From assembly GCA_021371955.1 (NCBI GenBank), contig JAJFVD010000012.1, positions 248,001 to 312,000 on the forward strand: a stretch of 64,000 nt of DNA, read 5' to 3'. This stretch comes from Bacteroidales bacterium (GTDB lineage: Bacteria; Bacteroidota; Bacteroidia; Bacteroidales; UBA932). The notes beneath the pieces were generated by a model. It did not search any database, was not told the DNA's origin, and saw only the letters and a program-made list of their open reading frames with translations. This document shows, one piece after another, positions 52,946 through 63,291 of this stretch; the first letter of the stretch is position 1, and each line of letters opens with the position of its first letter. The position numbers and the translations under genes are program-made.

Positions 52946-55900
52946 ATGAAACAAACAATTAAGCAATTTGCCCTAATGGCCCTTAGCTTGTTTGTGGCCT
53001 TTGCAGCCTATGCACAGGTTACTACATCTACTATGAGCGGACGAATTACAGAGGCAAACGGGACTCCTGTCATCGGAGCTACTGTTGTCGCTGTTCACAC
53101 CCCGTCCGGCACTCAGTATTATGCAATAACAGACAACGCAGGGAACTACCGCATTCAGAACATGCGTGTTGGCGGTCCTTACACTGCTGAAGTCTCTTTC
53201 CTCGGTTTTGGTTCAACTAAATCCGGGAACATTACTCTAAGACTGGGTGAAAACTATGTACACAATGCAACATTAACAGAGCAGACTGTTAACCTCAGCG
53301 AGGTTGTTGTTACTGCAGGAATTGCAAATCCAATTCTTAACAGCGACAGAACCGGTGCTTCGATGAACATCAGTACCAGACAACTCACCAGCCTCCCTTC
53401 AATCAGCCGCAGTATTACAGATTTCACAAGAATGACTCCACAGGCAAATGGAACTTCATTTGCAGGTCGTGACGGTCGTTTCAACACTGTAACTATAGAC
53501 GGTGCAGCATTCAATAACAACTTCGGTCTGTCCAGCAGCGCAATGCCGGGCGGTACAGCTCAGCCAATTTCTATGGACGCTATTGCCGAGGTTTCCGTTA
53601 ACCTTGCTCCTTATGATGTTCGTCAGTCACAATTCACCGGAGCAGCCATCAATGCTGTAACCAAGAGTGGTGACAACACAATTAAGGCATCAGTTTATAC
53701 ATACCTGAGGCCAAAATCATTCACCGGCGAAAAAGTTGGTGACGCGATTGTTAAAAATGCTCATGAAAGAACTTCCAACGTATTTGGTGCCACAGTTGGT
53801 GGGCCAATCATTAAGAACAAATTATTCTTCTTCCTTAGCGGCGAATATGAAAAAGAAGTTACTCCAAGCGGCGCATGGGAACCAAGCACAGACGGTGTTG
53901 TAGACCTTACAAACAAAATCTCGCGTACAACAGTTACCGATCTTGAAAGTGCAAAAGCTCACCTTCTTTCAAAATACAACTATGATCCGGGTGAATATCA
54001 GAACTTCTCAGCATTCCATTCAAGCAACTACAAAATTCTTGCACGTATCGACTGGAACATTGCTAAAAATCACAAATTTGCTTTGAGGTACAACAGAATG
54101 AGAAGCACCTCTGAGAACCTCACAAATGCCAACTCAGGCCCTCCGGTCATAATAAGATCTAACTATAGCCGTGTTTCCGACAAATCAGTTTCATTCTCAA
54201 ATTCATTCTATGGAAATGAAAATGCAATTGACGCTTTCGCAGCTGAGTTAAACAGCACATTCGGATCGAAATTCTCAAACAAGTTCTTAGTTTCTTATAC
54301 AGCAACTACAGACCCAAAAAGAACTTCAAACAGCGATTTATTCCCATTCGTTGACATTTACAAAGGAGGCGACCCTTATATGTCCTTTGGTTATGAACTT
54401 TTCAGTTACAAAAATAAGGTGTTGAACAACACTTTCTCAGTAATTGACAACTTCACTATTAACTTAGACAAACACACAATCACAGCAGGTCTTGCATACG
54501 ACAACATTTTTGTATACAACTCTTACATCCGTGAGGGAACAAGCTACTATAGATATGCTTCACTTGACGATTTTATCAATGATGTAAAACCTATCGGATT
54601 TGGTGTTACTTATGGTTACGATGGACAAGACATTACAGGTGTTAAAATGAGTTTTGGTCTAGCCAGCGCATACATTCAGGACGAATGGCAACTTAACAAG
54701 GACTTTAAAGTTACTTACGGTATTCGTGCCGAGCTTCCTCTTTACCACAACAAATTAGTGGACAATCCTGCTATTTCCGCACTGGATTTTGCCGGTTATA
54801 AATTTAAAGTAGGCGAATGGCCAAACAGCAAGGTTCAAATCAACCCTCGTGTTGGTTTCAACTGGGACGTTAAAGGCGACAGAAGTATTCAGGTTCGCGG
54901 AGGTACAGGTATCTTCTCGGGTGTGCTTCCTTTCGTATGGTTCACAAACCAGCCAACCTCTTCAGGAATAGTTCAGAGTCCGGAACTTGGTCTTGTAGCT
55001 GCAGATCTTCCTGCCGACTTCAGATTTAATCCTGATTTCAAAGCTCAGGTTGCAAAATATCCTTCACTTTTTCCTCCTACAACGGGTAGACTTGCTTCCA
55101 AACCTGCACTCGCAGAAGTTAATAAAGACTTTAAGATGCCTCAGATTTGGAGAACAAACCTTGCAGGTGACTTTGAACTCCCTGCTAATATGATTTTCAC
55201 AGTTGAAGCTCTCTTCTCTAAGGATATTAACTCAGTTGTTCAAAAGAACGTTAACCTTCCTAATCCTAACAGAGTATTCTCAGGTGCAGACAAACGCGCA
55301 TATTGGAGTGGAAATAAAGTTAACAGCAATATTGGTTCGGCAATGGTTCTTGACAACTCAGACCAAGGTTATCAGGCTCTTCTTACAGCTCAGCTGACGA
55401 AAAACTTCCAGTATGGTTTCTCAGGTATGATTGCATACACATTTAACCTTTCGAAGGACCTTTCTGCTAACCCTGGTTCATCTGCATACTCTGCATGGAC
55501 AAGCAACCTTGACGCATTCAATCTTAACAGCCCACAACTTAGCTACTCTAGCTTTGCAGTTCCTCACAGAGTAGTTGGTTCGTTAACTTACAGAATTGAA
55601 TACGCTAAGAATTTTGCGACATCTATTTCTATCTACTATAATGGTGCAGCTCAAGGACGCTCATCAGTTGCCTACTCAAATGACATGACCGGCGACGGTG
55701 CATCATCTGACCTTATCTATGTTCCTAACAACAAATACGAAATGGCATTTGTTGACTATTTTAATAAAGCTGGCAAAATGACAATGACAGCAGCTCAGCA
55801 GCAGGATAAATTTATCGAGTATGTTCAGAATGATAAATACCTAAGCAAACGCCAGGGACAATATGCCGAGAGATTTGGTGTTGTTAATCCTTGGAAGAAC

Positions 55901-56221
55901 CGTTGGGATGTGAAAGTTATTCAGGATGTATTCGCAAACTTCGGTACAGACCGTCGTTACACACTTCAGTTGAGTCTTGATATCGTTAATGCAGGTAACC
56001 TCCTTAGCAAAAACTGGGGTATTTATACCAGATCAGGTCTTGCAAACCAGTATGATGTTATCATGCCTTTGACATACAAGGGTGTTAATGCTGGCGGACA
56101 GCCAACTTATACTCTTAATGCTGACGATATTGCAAACTTTGACGCAAAGAATCAGCAAATCAACTCTGTATCTACAGGAAGTACCTGGGGAATGCAGTTA
56201 GGTATTCGTTTACTTTTCTAG
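52946..56221 (+). CDS. Oar-like TonB-dependent outer-membrane receptor
   Basis: 1091 residues. Signal peptide (ending FAAYAQ), a carboxypeptidase-regulatory-like beta sandwich at about 28-115 (MSGRITEANGTPVIGATVVAV), a plug-like domain with NTVTIDGAAFNNNFGL and PYDVRQSQFTGAAINAVTKSG (the Oar-family plug signature), then a large beta-barrel with many aromatic strand ends, finishing MQLGIRLLF. It imports an unknown substrate or serves as a major surface protein. Codons are noticeably biased compared with neighbours, as expected for an abundant protein. It has its own promoter and terminator. Confidence 0.92.
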   Translation: MKQTIKQFALMALSLFVAFAAYAQVTTSTMSGRITEANGTPVIGATVVAVHTPSGTQYYAITDNAGNYRIQNMRVGGPYTAEVSFLGFGSTKSGNITLRLGENYVHNATLTEQTVNLSEVVVTAGIANPILNSDRTGASMNISTRQLTSLPSISRSITDFTRMTPQANGTSFAGRDGRFNTVTIDGAAFNNNFGLSSSAMPGGTAQPISMDAIAEVSVNLAPYDVRQSQFTGAAINAVTKSGDNTIKASVYTYLRPKSFTGEKVGDAIVKNAHERTSNVFGATVGGPIIKNKLFFFLSGEYEKEVTPSGAWEPSTDGVVDLTNKISRTTVTDLESAKAHLLSKYNYDPGEYQNFSAFHSSNYKILARIDWNIAKNHKFALRYNRMRSTSENLTNANSGPPVIIRSNYSRVSDKSVSFSNSFYGNENAIDAFAAELNSTFGSKFSNKFLVSYTATTDPKRTSNSDLFPFVDIYKGGDPYMSFGYELFSYKNKVLNNTFSVIDNFTINLDKHTITAGLAYDNIFVYNSYIREGTSYYRYASLDDFINDVKPIGFGVTYGYDGQDITGVKMSFGLASAYIQDEWQLNKDFKVTYGIRAELPLYHNKLVDNPAISALDFAGYKFKVGEWPNSKVQINPRVGFNWDVKGDRSIQVRGGTGIFSGVLPFVWFTNQPTSSGIVQSPELGLVAADLPADFRFNPDFKAQVAKYPSLFPPTTGRLASKPALAEVNKDFKMPQIWRTNLAGDFELPANMIFTVEALFSKDINSVVQKNVNLPNPNRVFSGADKRAYWSGNKVNSNIGSAMVLDNSDQGYQALLTAQLTKNFQYGFSGMIAYTFNLSKDLSANPGSSAYSAWTSNLDAFNLNSPQLSYSSFAVPHRVVGSLTYRIEYAKNFATSISIYYNGAAQGRSSVAYSNDMTGDGASSDLIYVPNNKYEMAFVDYFNKAGKMTMTAAQQQDKFIEYVQNDKYLSKRQGQYAERFGVVNPWKNRWDVKVIQDVFANFGTDRRYTLQLSLDIVNAGNLLSKNWGIYTRSGLANQYDVIMPLTYKGVNAGGQPTYTLNADDIANFDAKNQQINSVSTGSTWGMQLGIRLLF

Positions 56222-56241
56222 TCCGAATTTCTTAAATATTC

Positions 56242-56279
56242 AATAGGCTGTCCACTAATTTGGGCAGCCTATTTTTTTT
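56242..56279 (+). terminator. Terminator after the Oar-like gene
   Basis: AATAGGCTGTCC (56242-56253) pairs with GGGCAGCCTATT (56262-56273, one G-U) and is followed by a run of T to 56279. Confidence 0.85.
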
Positions 56280-56281
56280 AT

Positions 56282-56289
56282 TAAATTTG
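56282..56289 (+). promoter_or_regulatory. -7 element for yraN
   Basis: TAAATTTG, 15 bp before the ATG at 56305 and inside a longer possible N-terminal extension (from 56260), which supports the later start. Confidence 0.45.
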
Positions 56290-56304
56290 TATAAAAGAGA
56301 GCTT

Positions 56305-56673
56305 ATGGAGGGGTGCGAGAGGTTGCTGAGGGGAAAAAAGGGCGAGATGATAGCGGAGGAATACCTGTGCTCTATTGGCTTAGTTATTCTGGAAAGAAAC
56401 TGGAGGTCGGGTCACAAAGAGATAGATCTTATTATGACAGGGAAGGAAATTCTTCATATAGTTGAGGTGAAATCTCTTAATTTCCCCGGGTTGCAGGGCC
56501 CATACGAAAGCGTTAATTTAAAGAAACAAAATAAAATAATTTCGGCAGCAAGAGACTACGTAGTCAGGAAAAGAGTCAAATATGAAATTCAGTTCGATAT
56601 AGTTTCTGTTTTATTTAAAGGCGACGATTTCATAATTGAATATTTTCCGGACGCTTTTGCTCCGCGATGGTAA
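56305..56673 (+). CDS. YraN family (UPF0102) nuclease-like protein
   Basis: 122 residues from ATG 56305; the frame opens earlier within the terminator. GKKGEMIAEEYLCSIGLVILERNWRSG, then the endonuclease-like core KEIDLIM (Glu-x-Asp) and HIVEVKS (E-x-K) of the Holliday-junction-resolvase-like fold. Biochemical role unproven. Leads the manC-arcA-protease-pheS run. Confidence 0.87.
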   Translation: MEGCERLLRGKKGEMIAEEYLCSIGLVILERNWRSGHKEIDLIMTGKEILHIVEVKSLNFPGLQGPYESVNLKKQNKIISAARDYVVRKRVKYEIQFDIVSVLFKGDDFIIEYFPDAFAPRW

Positions 56674-56690
56674 TAAATAATTTTCCGGAA

Positions 56691-57785
56691 ATGAATAAGA
56701 ATAACTACTGTATAATAATGGCCGGCGGAATAGGAAGCCGTTTCTGGCCTGTGAGCAGGAACTCAAAGCCAAAACAGTTTCTGGATATTTTAGGGTTTGG
56801 AAAGACATTCCTTCAGCAGACCTTTGAAAGGTTTTCCCGCATAATGCCTGTTGAAAACATACTCATTGTTACCTCTTCTCAATATAAAGAACTTGTGATG
56901 GAGCAGATACCTGACATACTTCAGGAGAACATTCTGCTCGAACCTTACCGTAGAAATACAGCGCCCTGTGTAGCTTATGCTACCTATAAACTTCTGGAGA
57001 AAAATTCAAACGCATCTGTTGTGGTGGCCCCTTCCGATCACCTGATTCTTAACGAGGATGTATTTCTTGACACAATCAATACAGCTCTGGCATACGCCGA
57101 TAACCACAACGTACTTATGACACTTGGCATTAACCCGACAAGGCCGGAAACGGCATACGGTTATATTCAGGCCAATAAGGGAACCCCTGTGAGTATAAAG
57201 GGCAATGTAGCATATACAGTTAAAACTTTTACAGAAAAACCGAGTCAGGATTTAGCAAAGATATTTGTGGAGAGCGGGGAGTTTTTGTGGAACTCCGGGA
57301 TTTTTATCTGGAACCTTCTTGCAATAAAAGCAGAACTTGAGCAACTGCAACCCGATATATCGGGACTTTTTCAAAAGGGCAAAGGGATATACTATACTCC
57401 CGATGAAGAGGAGTTTATCAAGGGGGTTTACGAAGAGTGTACCAGTATATCTGTCGACTACGGTATAATGGAAAAAACAGGAAAAGCACTTGTATATCCG
57501 GCATCTTTCGGATGGTCCGATCTTGGGACTTGGGAGTCTATGTATTCACATGTCGATACCGATGAAAGTGGAAACATAATCAGGGGAGGTGATACTTTGG
57601 TGGACAAAGTAAATAACTCGATTATTGTTTCTGAAGAAAAGAACAAGCTGGTGGTAGCAAACGGGCTGGACAATTTTATGGTTATCAATACAGACGATGT
57701 TCTGTTAATTTGCCCGAGAGAGGAATCGGCTTTTAAAAGCATCCTCACAGACCTCCCTCTTAATGAATTTGTAAAATATCAATAA
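56691..57785 (+). CDS. manC: Mannose-1-phosphate guanylyltransferase
   Basis: 364 residues from ATG 56691 (MNKNNYCIIMAGG); an ATG at 56667 overlaps yraN and would add eight residues. IIMAGGIGSRFWPVSRNSKPKQF is the nucleotidyltransferase signature, VVAPSDHLI contains the metal Asp, and KTFTEKPSQDLA and GIFIWN follow. It makes GDP-mannose from GTP and mannose-1-phosphate. No phosphomannose isomerase domain is fused, unlike longer bifunctional ManC. GDP-mannose feeds glycan genes such as those at 1-6 kb. Confidence 0.92.
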   Translation: MNKNNYCIIMAGGIGSRFWPVSRNSKPKQFLDILGFGKTFLQQTFERFSRIMPVENILIVTSSQYKELVMEQIPDILQENILLEPYRRNTAPCVAYATYKLLEKNSNASVVVAPSDHLILNEDVFLDTINTALAYADNHNVLMTLGINPTRPETAYGYIQANKGTPVSIKGNVAYTVKTFTEKPSQDLAKIFVESGEFLWNSGIFIWNLLAIKAELEQLQPDISGLFQKGKGIYYTPDEEEFIKGVYEECTSISVDYGIMEKTGKALVYPASFGWSDLGTWESMYSHVDTDESGNIIRGGDTLVDKVNNSIIVSEEKNKLVVANGLDNFMVINTDDVLLICPREESAFKSILTDLPLNEFVKYQ

Positions 57786-57794
57786 TAAAGACTT

Positions 57795-59072
57795 ATGGCA
57801 AACAATCCTCTAAAAATTGAGGTACAATCAGAAATAGGCAAACTGGAGGCAGTATTGCTGCACTCGCCGGGCGCAGAGGTGGAAAACATGACTCCAAGGA
57901 ATGCGCAAAGGGCGCTTTATAGCGATATCCTGAATCTTTCCATTGCACAAAAGGAGTATGAGCAGGTATCTGGGGTACTTTCAAAAGTGGCAAAAATATA
58001 TCAGATTAAGGATTTACTAATTAAAATCCTTGACAATCATAGCGAAAGGGAAGCTCTTGTGGGGAAAATATGTGTAACAGAGAATGTTACGGACTATTTT
58101 GAATATCTTATGGAGATGTCTTCCAGAAACCTTGCAAATGTTCTTATTGAGGGACTTCCTGCAAGGATAAACACTCTCACTGCATATTTAAAGGACGATT
58201 ACTATGCTTTGTTGCCGCTCTATAATTTTTACTTTACCAGAGATGCCGCTGTTTCAATAGGTAGCAGAGCTTTAATTTGCAAGATGGCAAGTAAAGTGAG
58301 GATGAGAGAATCGCTCATAACAGAGGCAATTTTCAAAAATCCGAACTTCTTCGATTGCGAAGTTATCAACGCTCACGATTTTCAGCCCGGTAACGAGGAG
58401 ATATTCATGGAAGGTGGCGACATCCTTATTGCAAGAGAAGATATTTTAATTGTCGGAAACGGAATGAGGACAAGCAGTAATGGGATTGACCTGCTTGTAA
58501 ACAGGCTTTGCAAAACCGAAGGTCCGGAAAAGAGACACGTAATTGTTCAGCAACTCCCGGATTCTCCGGAGTCATTTATTCACCTTGATATGGTATTTAC
58601 TCTTCTTGATGTAGACAAAGCAATGGTTTTTGAACCTCTGATACTTAATGATAATCAGTACCAGACAGTACATATGACAATTGAGGGTGGGCGTGTTACA
58701 AAGATTAAAACTGTAAATAACATACCGTCGATACTTAAAAAACTGGGTATGGAAGTGGAACCAATCATTTGCGGAGGCAATGCAGACGAGTGGAACCAGG
58801 AGAGAGAACAATGGCACAGTGGAGCAAATTTCTTCGCTTTTGAACCGGGGAAAGTTATGTCCTATGCGAGGAATGTCCACACTCTTAACGAACTGGACAA
58901 AATGAATTTTGAAATAATACCTGCGTGGGATGTAGTTAACGGAAAACGCGACCTTTCAAAGGTGGGCAAGTGCGTTGTGACTATTGATGGTTCTGAACTT
59001 CCGCGAGGCGGGGGAGGTGCAAGGTGCATGACAATGCCGCTTCGGAGGAGCGCCGTAAACTGGTCTAAATAG
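57795..59072 (+). CDS. arcA: Arginine deiminase
   Basis: 425 residues. SEIGKLEAVLLHSPG, FTRDAAVSIG, IFMEGGDILI, HLDMVFTLLD and the catalytic Cys411 in PRGGGGARCMTMP are hallmarks of arginine deiminase. It hydrolyses arginine to citrulline and ammonia. The usual arcB/arcC partners are absent nearby; ctlX and rocD at 37-39 kb can carry citrulline onward without carbamoyl phosphate. It lies 9 bp after manC. Confidence 0.92.
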   Translation: MANNPLKIEVQSEIGKLEAVLLHSPGAEVENMTPRNAQRALYSDILNLSIAQKEYEQVSGVLSKVAKIYQIKDLLIKILDNHSEREALVGKICVTENVTDYFEYLMEMSSRNLANVLIEGLPARINTLTAYLKDDYYALLPLYNFYFTRDAAVSIGSRALICKMASKVRMRESLITEAIFKNPNFFDCEVINAHDFQPGNEEIFMEGGDILIAREDILIVGNGMRTSSNGIDLLVNRLCKTEGPEKRHVIVQQLPDSPESFIHLDMVFTLLDVDKAMVFEPLILNDNQYQTVHMTIEGGRVTKIKTVNNIPSILKKLGMEVEPIICGGNADEWNQEREQWHSGANFFAFEPGKVMSYARNVHTLNELDKMNFEIIPAWDVVNGKRDLSKVGKCVVTIDGSELPRGGGGARCMTMPLRRSAVNWSK

Positions 59073-59091
59073 TTAAAATCAGCCAAATAAC

Positions 59092-62000
59092 ATGAAAAAG
59101 TTTTTTTTGCTTTTGACCTCTCTTTTTGCAGCAATGAGCGTAAATGCAGAGAGTGTGATTTTCGCGTCCAGACCTTCGCTGGCCCCGGATGGTTCTGCAA
59201 TCTATTTTTCCTATGTCGGGGACATTTTTAAAGTGTCTTCAGACGGAGGGCTTGCCTTAAGAGTCGTATCTATGGCTGGTATTGAGTCAAATCCGAGAGT
59301 TTCTCCCGATGGCAGGTATCTCGCCTTCTCTTCAAACGAAACAGGGAATAACAATGTATATGTGGTTCCGGTTAAAGGAGGGGAGATTGTTCAGCTTACC
59401 TTTCATGATGCAGGCGATGTCCCTGTATCGTGGTCACCGGATTCAAAAATGATATATTTTGAATCAAACAGGTATAACACTATAAGCACTTATTCTGTTC
59501 CGGTTGAAGGAGGAACTCCAAAAAGACTTTTCGCTAATTACTTTAATACAATTGCAAATCTTGTTCAGAATCCTGTAACCGGGGAGTTTTTATTCACAGA
59601 ATCTACCGAGTCGTACAGATTTGCGACAAGAAAAGGATACAAAGGCGAGCATAACTCAAATATTATCTCATGGAATCCTTCAAAAAACGAATACCGTGAA
59701 GTCACAACCAATATTGGCAAGGATATATGGCCGCTTACAGATACAAAAGGTAATCTCTATTATGTATCAGACGAACTGAACGGTCAGGACAATATTGTTA
59801 AGCTGGAAGGAAATACAAAAAAATGGATAACAAAGTTTGATGAATCTGTCCAGTACCCTGCAATTAGCGCAGACGGTTCCAAAATTGTCTATCTGAAAGG
59901 TTATAAAATAACACTTTCGGACACTCAGTCCGGCAAGTCTGTTCAGCCGGAAATTGAAGTTGTGGAAAACAGAACTGTAAACGACGCTTCATATAAGGTA
60001 GAGACTCCTCAGGATGCAGCTGTTTCGCCTGATGGTAAGAAACTGGCTTTTGCTTTCAGGGGTTTGTTGTTTGTAAGCGATGTAAAAGGAAACTTTGTTC
60101 AGCAGATTAACACTCCTTCAAACGAGAGAATAGGAGAGGTTGTCTGGGGAGACGACAGCAAGACTCTTTATTACACAAGGACTAATCTTGGATTTACAAA
60201 TATTTTCAAACAACCGGCAGATGTTTCGGGTGAAGAAAAGATTGTATTTAAATCCGAATCAAATGCCCGCAGCCTCACAAGGTCTCATAAAGGGAAGATA
60301 CTGGCATTTGTAAATGGCTCAGGTTCTGTAATGACGTTAAATTTTGCCGATGATAAAACTGAAGAGGTTGCAAAAGGGGAGTTTTGGGCTTTCCAGAATT
60401 ATAGCATAAGTTTTTCGTTCGACGATAAATTCATGGCATTTTCTGCTGTAAATCTGTTTGAAAGAGATTTGTTTATTTACAGTTTTGCCGACAAGAAAAT
60501 TGTTAATCTTACAAACTCCGCAACATATGAAGATGATCCGGTTTTCTCTCCGGATGGTAAGTATCTCTATTTTACTGCAGACAGATATACTCCAAGTTTT
60601 CCAAGAGGCACTTCATTTCAGTTGTTTAAGGTTTCGCTCGACAAAGTTTGCAAACCATTTGAAGGTGCCGAGTATGATAAGCTTTTTGGCAAACCGGAAG
60701 TGGTAAAGGACTCTTCGGTTATAATCAACCGTAGCTATATTCAGCGCAGATATGAAAAAGTTGTGGAGAAAGGTGCGCAGGAATCTCCCTATATATTTGT
60801 ACAGAAAGACAAAACATTTTTATTCTATGTTTCAAATCACGAAGGTGAAAACGGACTTTATGTTCAGGAACTGAAAGACTGGGATGAGAAACCTGCTCAA
60901 AAAGTCAAGGGTATTGTTTCACTTTACAAGTATGTTTCAAACGGAAAGGACCTTTTTGTGCTTGGAAGAGAGGGGTTGTTCAAACTGGATCCGGGAGGGG
61001 CAACATCAACAAAAATTGAAATTAAATATACGTTCTCAAAGAATATTCAAAACGAATTCAATCAGATGTTCTATGAAGTGTGGGCAACACTTGATCAGAA
61101 TTTTTACGATGTTAAATTCCATGGAGTGGACTGGAGGGCAAAGAGGGATTACTATGCAGGTTTTCTTCCCCTTGTAAAGAGCAGGGATGAACTCAGGACA
61201 TTACTCAACGACATGCTCAATGAACTCAACTCTTCACACATGGGTTTCAGTACATTCGGCAAAGACGAGGATACCCCTGTGAAGTATATTTCTGCCGGAA
61301 CGGGACTAATGTTTGATAACGACAAACCATATATTCTGGACAGAATCGTAAGCGGTTCAAAAGCCGATTTTTCAGGAAATCCGCTAATGAAAGGTGACGA
61401 ACTTGTGGCTGTAAACGGAGTAAAAGTGGATAAAAAGGCAAACAGAGAGAAATACTTTGTCTCTCCGGCCGGAAGAGACGAAATCGTGCTGAGGTTTGCA
61501 AGGCCCGTAAAAGGAACTGGAAATTCGGAGTTCGATGTTAGGCTTCACACTATGTCTTCAGGTGATATCCGTTCGCTGCTATATACAGAATGGGAAGACA
61601 GCAACCGCTCTGTTGTGGACAGACTTGGAGGCGGCAAGATTGCATATGTGCACATGAGAGATATGTCTCCGGAGTCGCTCAACAATTTCCTTGTAGACAT
61701 GAATACATACGCTGTGCACAAGGAGGCGCTCATACTTGATTTGCGCTTTAATAACGGCGGAAATGTGCATAAGGAGGTAATTGACTTCCTGAGCCAGAAA
61801 CAGCATTTCAAATGGAGTTACAGGAATAATCAGATTAATACACATCCGAATGTCACACCTGGCGACAGACCGATTATTGTGCTGATAAACGAACGAAGCC
61901 TAAGTGACGCCGAAGTTACTTCAAACGGAATAAAAACTCTTTCGATTGCCAAACTGGTGGGAACAGAAACCTACAGATGGATAATCTTTACTTCTGGAGT

Positions 62001-62181
62001 ACGCCTTGTGGACGGATCAAGTGTAAGGCTTCCTGCTTGGGGTTGCTATTCGCTTAACGGAAAGGATCTTGAATCATCAGGAGTTGTTCCTGATATTTAT
62101 GTGAAGAATACTTTTAAAGACAGACTTGAGTCTAAAGACCCACAATTGGAGAGAGCAATAAAAGAATTATTACCTTTGTAG
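59092..62181 (+). CDS. Tricorn-like S41 protease with beta-propeller
   Basis: 1029 residues. Signal peptide MKKFFLLLTSLFAAMSVNA. Residues about 25-640 carry PD40/WD-like propeller blades (NPRVSPDGRYLAFSSNE, DPVFSPDGKYLYFTADRY). A tricorn-type helical domain (YEVWATLDQNFYD), a PDZ-like segment (PLMKGDELVAVNGVKVD) and an S41 peptidase domain follow, with LILDLRFNNGGNVH and the Ser of NERSLSDAEVTSNG. Probably a periplasmic peptidase that degrades peptides threaded through the propeller. Lies 19 bp after arcA. Confidence 0.9.
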   Translation: MKKFFLLLTSLFAAMSVNAESVIFASRPSLAPDGSAIYFSYVGDIFKVSSDGGLALRVVSMAGIESNPRVSPDGRYLAFSSNETGNNNVYVVPVKGGEIVQLTFHDAGDVPVSWSPDSKMIYFESNRYNTISTYSVPVEGGTPKRLFANYFNTIANLVQNPVTGEFLFTESTESYRFATRKGYKGEHNSNIISWNPSKNEYREVTTNIGKDIWPLTDTKGNLYYVSDELNGQDNIVKLEGNTKKWITKFDESVQYPAISADGSKIVYLKGYKITLSDTQSGKSVQPEIEVVENRTVNDASYKVETPQDAAVSPDGKKLAFAFRGLLFVSDVKGNFVQQINTPSNERIGEVVWGDDSKTLYYTRTNLGFTNIFKQPADVSGEEKIVFKSESNARSLTRSHKGKILAFVNGSGSVMTLNFADDKTEEVAKGEFWAFQNYSISFSFDDKFMAFSAVNLFERDLFIYSFADKKIVNLTNSATYEDDPVFSPDGKYLYFTADRYTPSFPRGTSFQLFKVSLDKVCKPFEGAEYDKLFGKPEVVKDSSVIINRSYIQRRYEKVVEKGAQESPYIFVQKDKTFLFYVSNHEGENGLYVQELKDWDEKPAQKVKGIVSLYKYVSNGKDLFVLGREGLFKLDPGGATSTKIEIKYTFSKNIQNEFNQMFYEVWATLDQNFYDVKFHGVDWRAKRDYYAGFLPLVKSRDELRTLLNDMLNELNSSHMGFSTFGKDEDTPVKYISAGTGLMFDNDKPYILDRIVSGSKADFSGNPLMKGDELVAVNGVKVDKKANREKYFVSPAGRDEIVLRFARPVKGTGNSEFDVRLHTMSSGDIRSLLYTEWEDSNRSVVDRLGGGKIAYVHMRDMSPESLNNFLVDMNTYAVHKEALILDLRFNNGGNVHKEVIDFLSQKQHFKWSYRNNQINTHPNVTPGDRPIIVLINERSLSDAEVTSNGIKTLSIAKLVGTETYRWIIFTSGVRLVDGSSVRLPAWGCYSLNGKDLESSGVVPDIYVKNTFKDRLESKDPQLERAIKELLPL

Positions 62182-62197
62182 CTCAAATTTTTGAAAG

Positions 62198-63223
62198 ATG
62201 AGAGATAAAATTGAAAAGTTGCTTGCAGAAATAGAGCAACTTGCGGCAAAAAAAGAGCAGGAGATTGAAGAGATAAGAGTTCGGTTGCTTGGAAAAAAAG
62301 GGACAATAACTCAACTTTTTGACGAGTTCCGTGACGTTCTGCCTGAACAGAAACGAGAGCTTGGCCAGGTTCTCAACAAACTGAAAGTTGCTGCAACACA
62401 AAAAATAGATGAGTTAAAGGTTATGATGGAAGAGGGCATGGAGGCAGAAGACCCTCAGTATGACCTTACAAAACCGGGAGACAATCTTGAGTTGGGCTCA
62501 AGGCATCCGATATCTGTTACCAGAGCGGAAATATTGTCAATCTTCAATAAATTTGGATACGCAATTGCTGAGGGGCCGGAAATTGAAGATGACTGGCATG
62601 TTTTCGGGGCACTCAACTTTCCTCCGGAGCACCCGGCACGCGACATGCAAGATACATTTTTCATATCGGAAGGAGAAAACCCCGTACTTCTTCGTACGCA
62701 TACAAGCTCTGTGCAGGTGAGGTCAATGGAAAACATGAAGCTTCCTATCCGCATTATGTGTCCTGGCAGAGTGTTCAGGAACGAGGCTATTTCGGCACGG
62801 GCACACTGTATTTTCCATCAGGTGGAAGGGCTTTATATAGATAAAGGTGTCTCTTTTGCCGATCTTAAACAGGCGATTTTGCTTTTTGCGAGAGAGATGT
62901 TTGGAGAAAATACTCAGATAAGGTTAAGACCATCGTATTTCCCGTTTACCGAGCCAAGTGCCGAGGTGGATGTAAGCTGCAACATATGTAAAGGTGCCGG
63001 CTGTAATATCTGCAAAGGAACCGGATGGCTTGAAATCATGGGATGCGGAATGGTAGACCCGAATGTTTTAGAGGCAAACGGCATTGACAGTAAAGTTTAT
63101 TCCGGATTTGCATTTGGAATGGGTATTGAAAGAATTGCCATGCTCAAATGGCAGGTAAAAGATTTAAGACTCTATTTTGAAAATGATGTAAGATTTTTGA
63201 AAGAGTTTGAATCTGTCGTTTAA
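62198..63223 (+). CDS. pheS: Phenylalanyl-tRNA synthetase alpha subunit
   Basis: 341 residues. An N-terminal coiled coil (to about 85), then class II motifs: SRHPISVTRAEILSIF, GPEIEDDWHVFGALNFPPEHPARDMQDTF, FRNEAISARAHCIFHQVEG (motif 2) and FAFGMGIERIAML (motif 3). A Cys-rich insert CNICKGAGCNICKGTGW lies before the end. It charges tRNA-Phe with PheT, which is not adjacent here. Confidence 0.96.
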   Translation: MRDKIEKLLAEIEQLAAKKEQEIEEIRVRLLGKKGTITQLFDEFRDVLPEQKRELGQVLNKLKVAATQKIDELKVMMEEGMEAEDPQYDLTKPGDNLELGSRHPISVTRAEILSIFNKFGYAIAEGPEIEDDWHVFGALNFPPEHPARDMQDTFFISEGENPVLLRTHTSSVQVRSMENMKLPIRIMCPGRVFRNEAISARAHCIFHQVEGLYIDKGVSFADLKQAILLFAREMFGENTQIRLRPSYFPFTEPSAEVDVSCNICKGAGCNICKGTGWLEIMGCGMVDPNVLEANGIDSKVYSGFAFGMGIERIAMLKWQVKDLRLYFENDVRFLKEFESVV

Positions 63224-63249
63224 AAAGGCGTCAGGTTTTTTGAAATATT

Positions 63250-63280
63250 TTTGGAGCTTGTAAAAAAATTATTACTTTTG
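63250..63280 (+). promoter_or_regulatory. tRNA-Gly promoter
   Basis: TTTG (63250-63253), 19 bp, TACTTTTG (63273-63280): an exact Bacteroidota consensus, ending 11 bp before the tRNA. Confidence 0.85.
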
Positions 63281-63291
63281 CAGTCCCAAAT

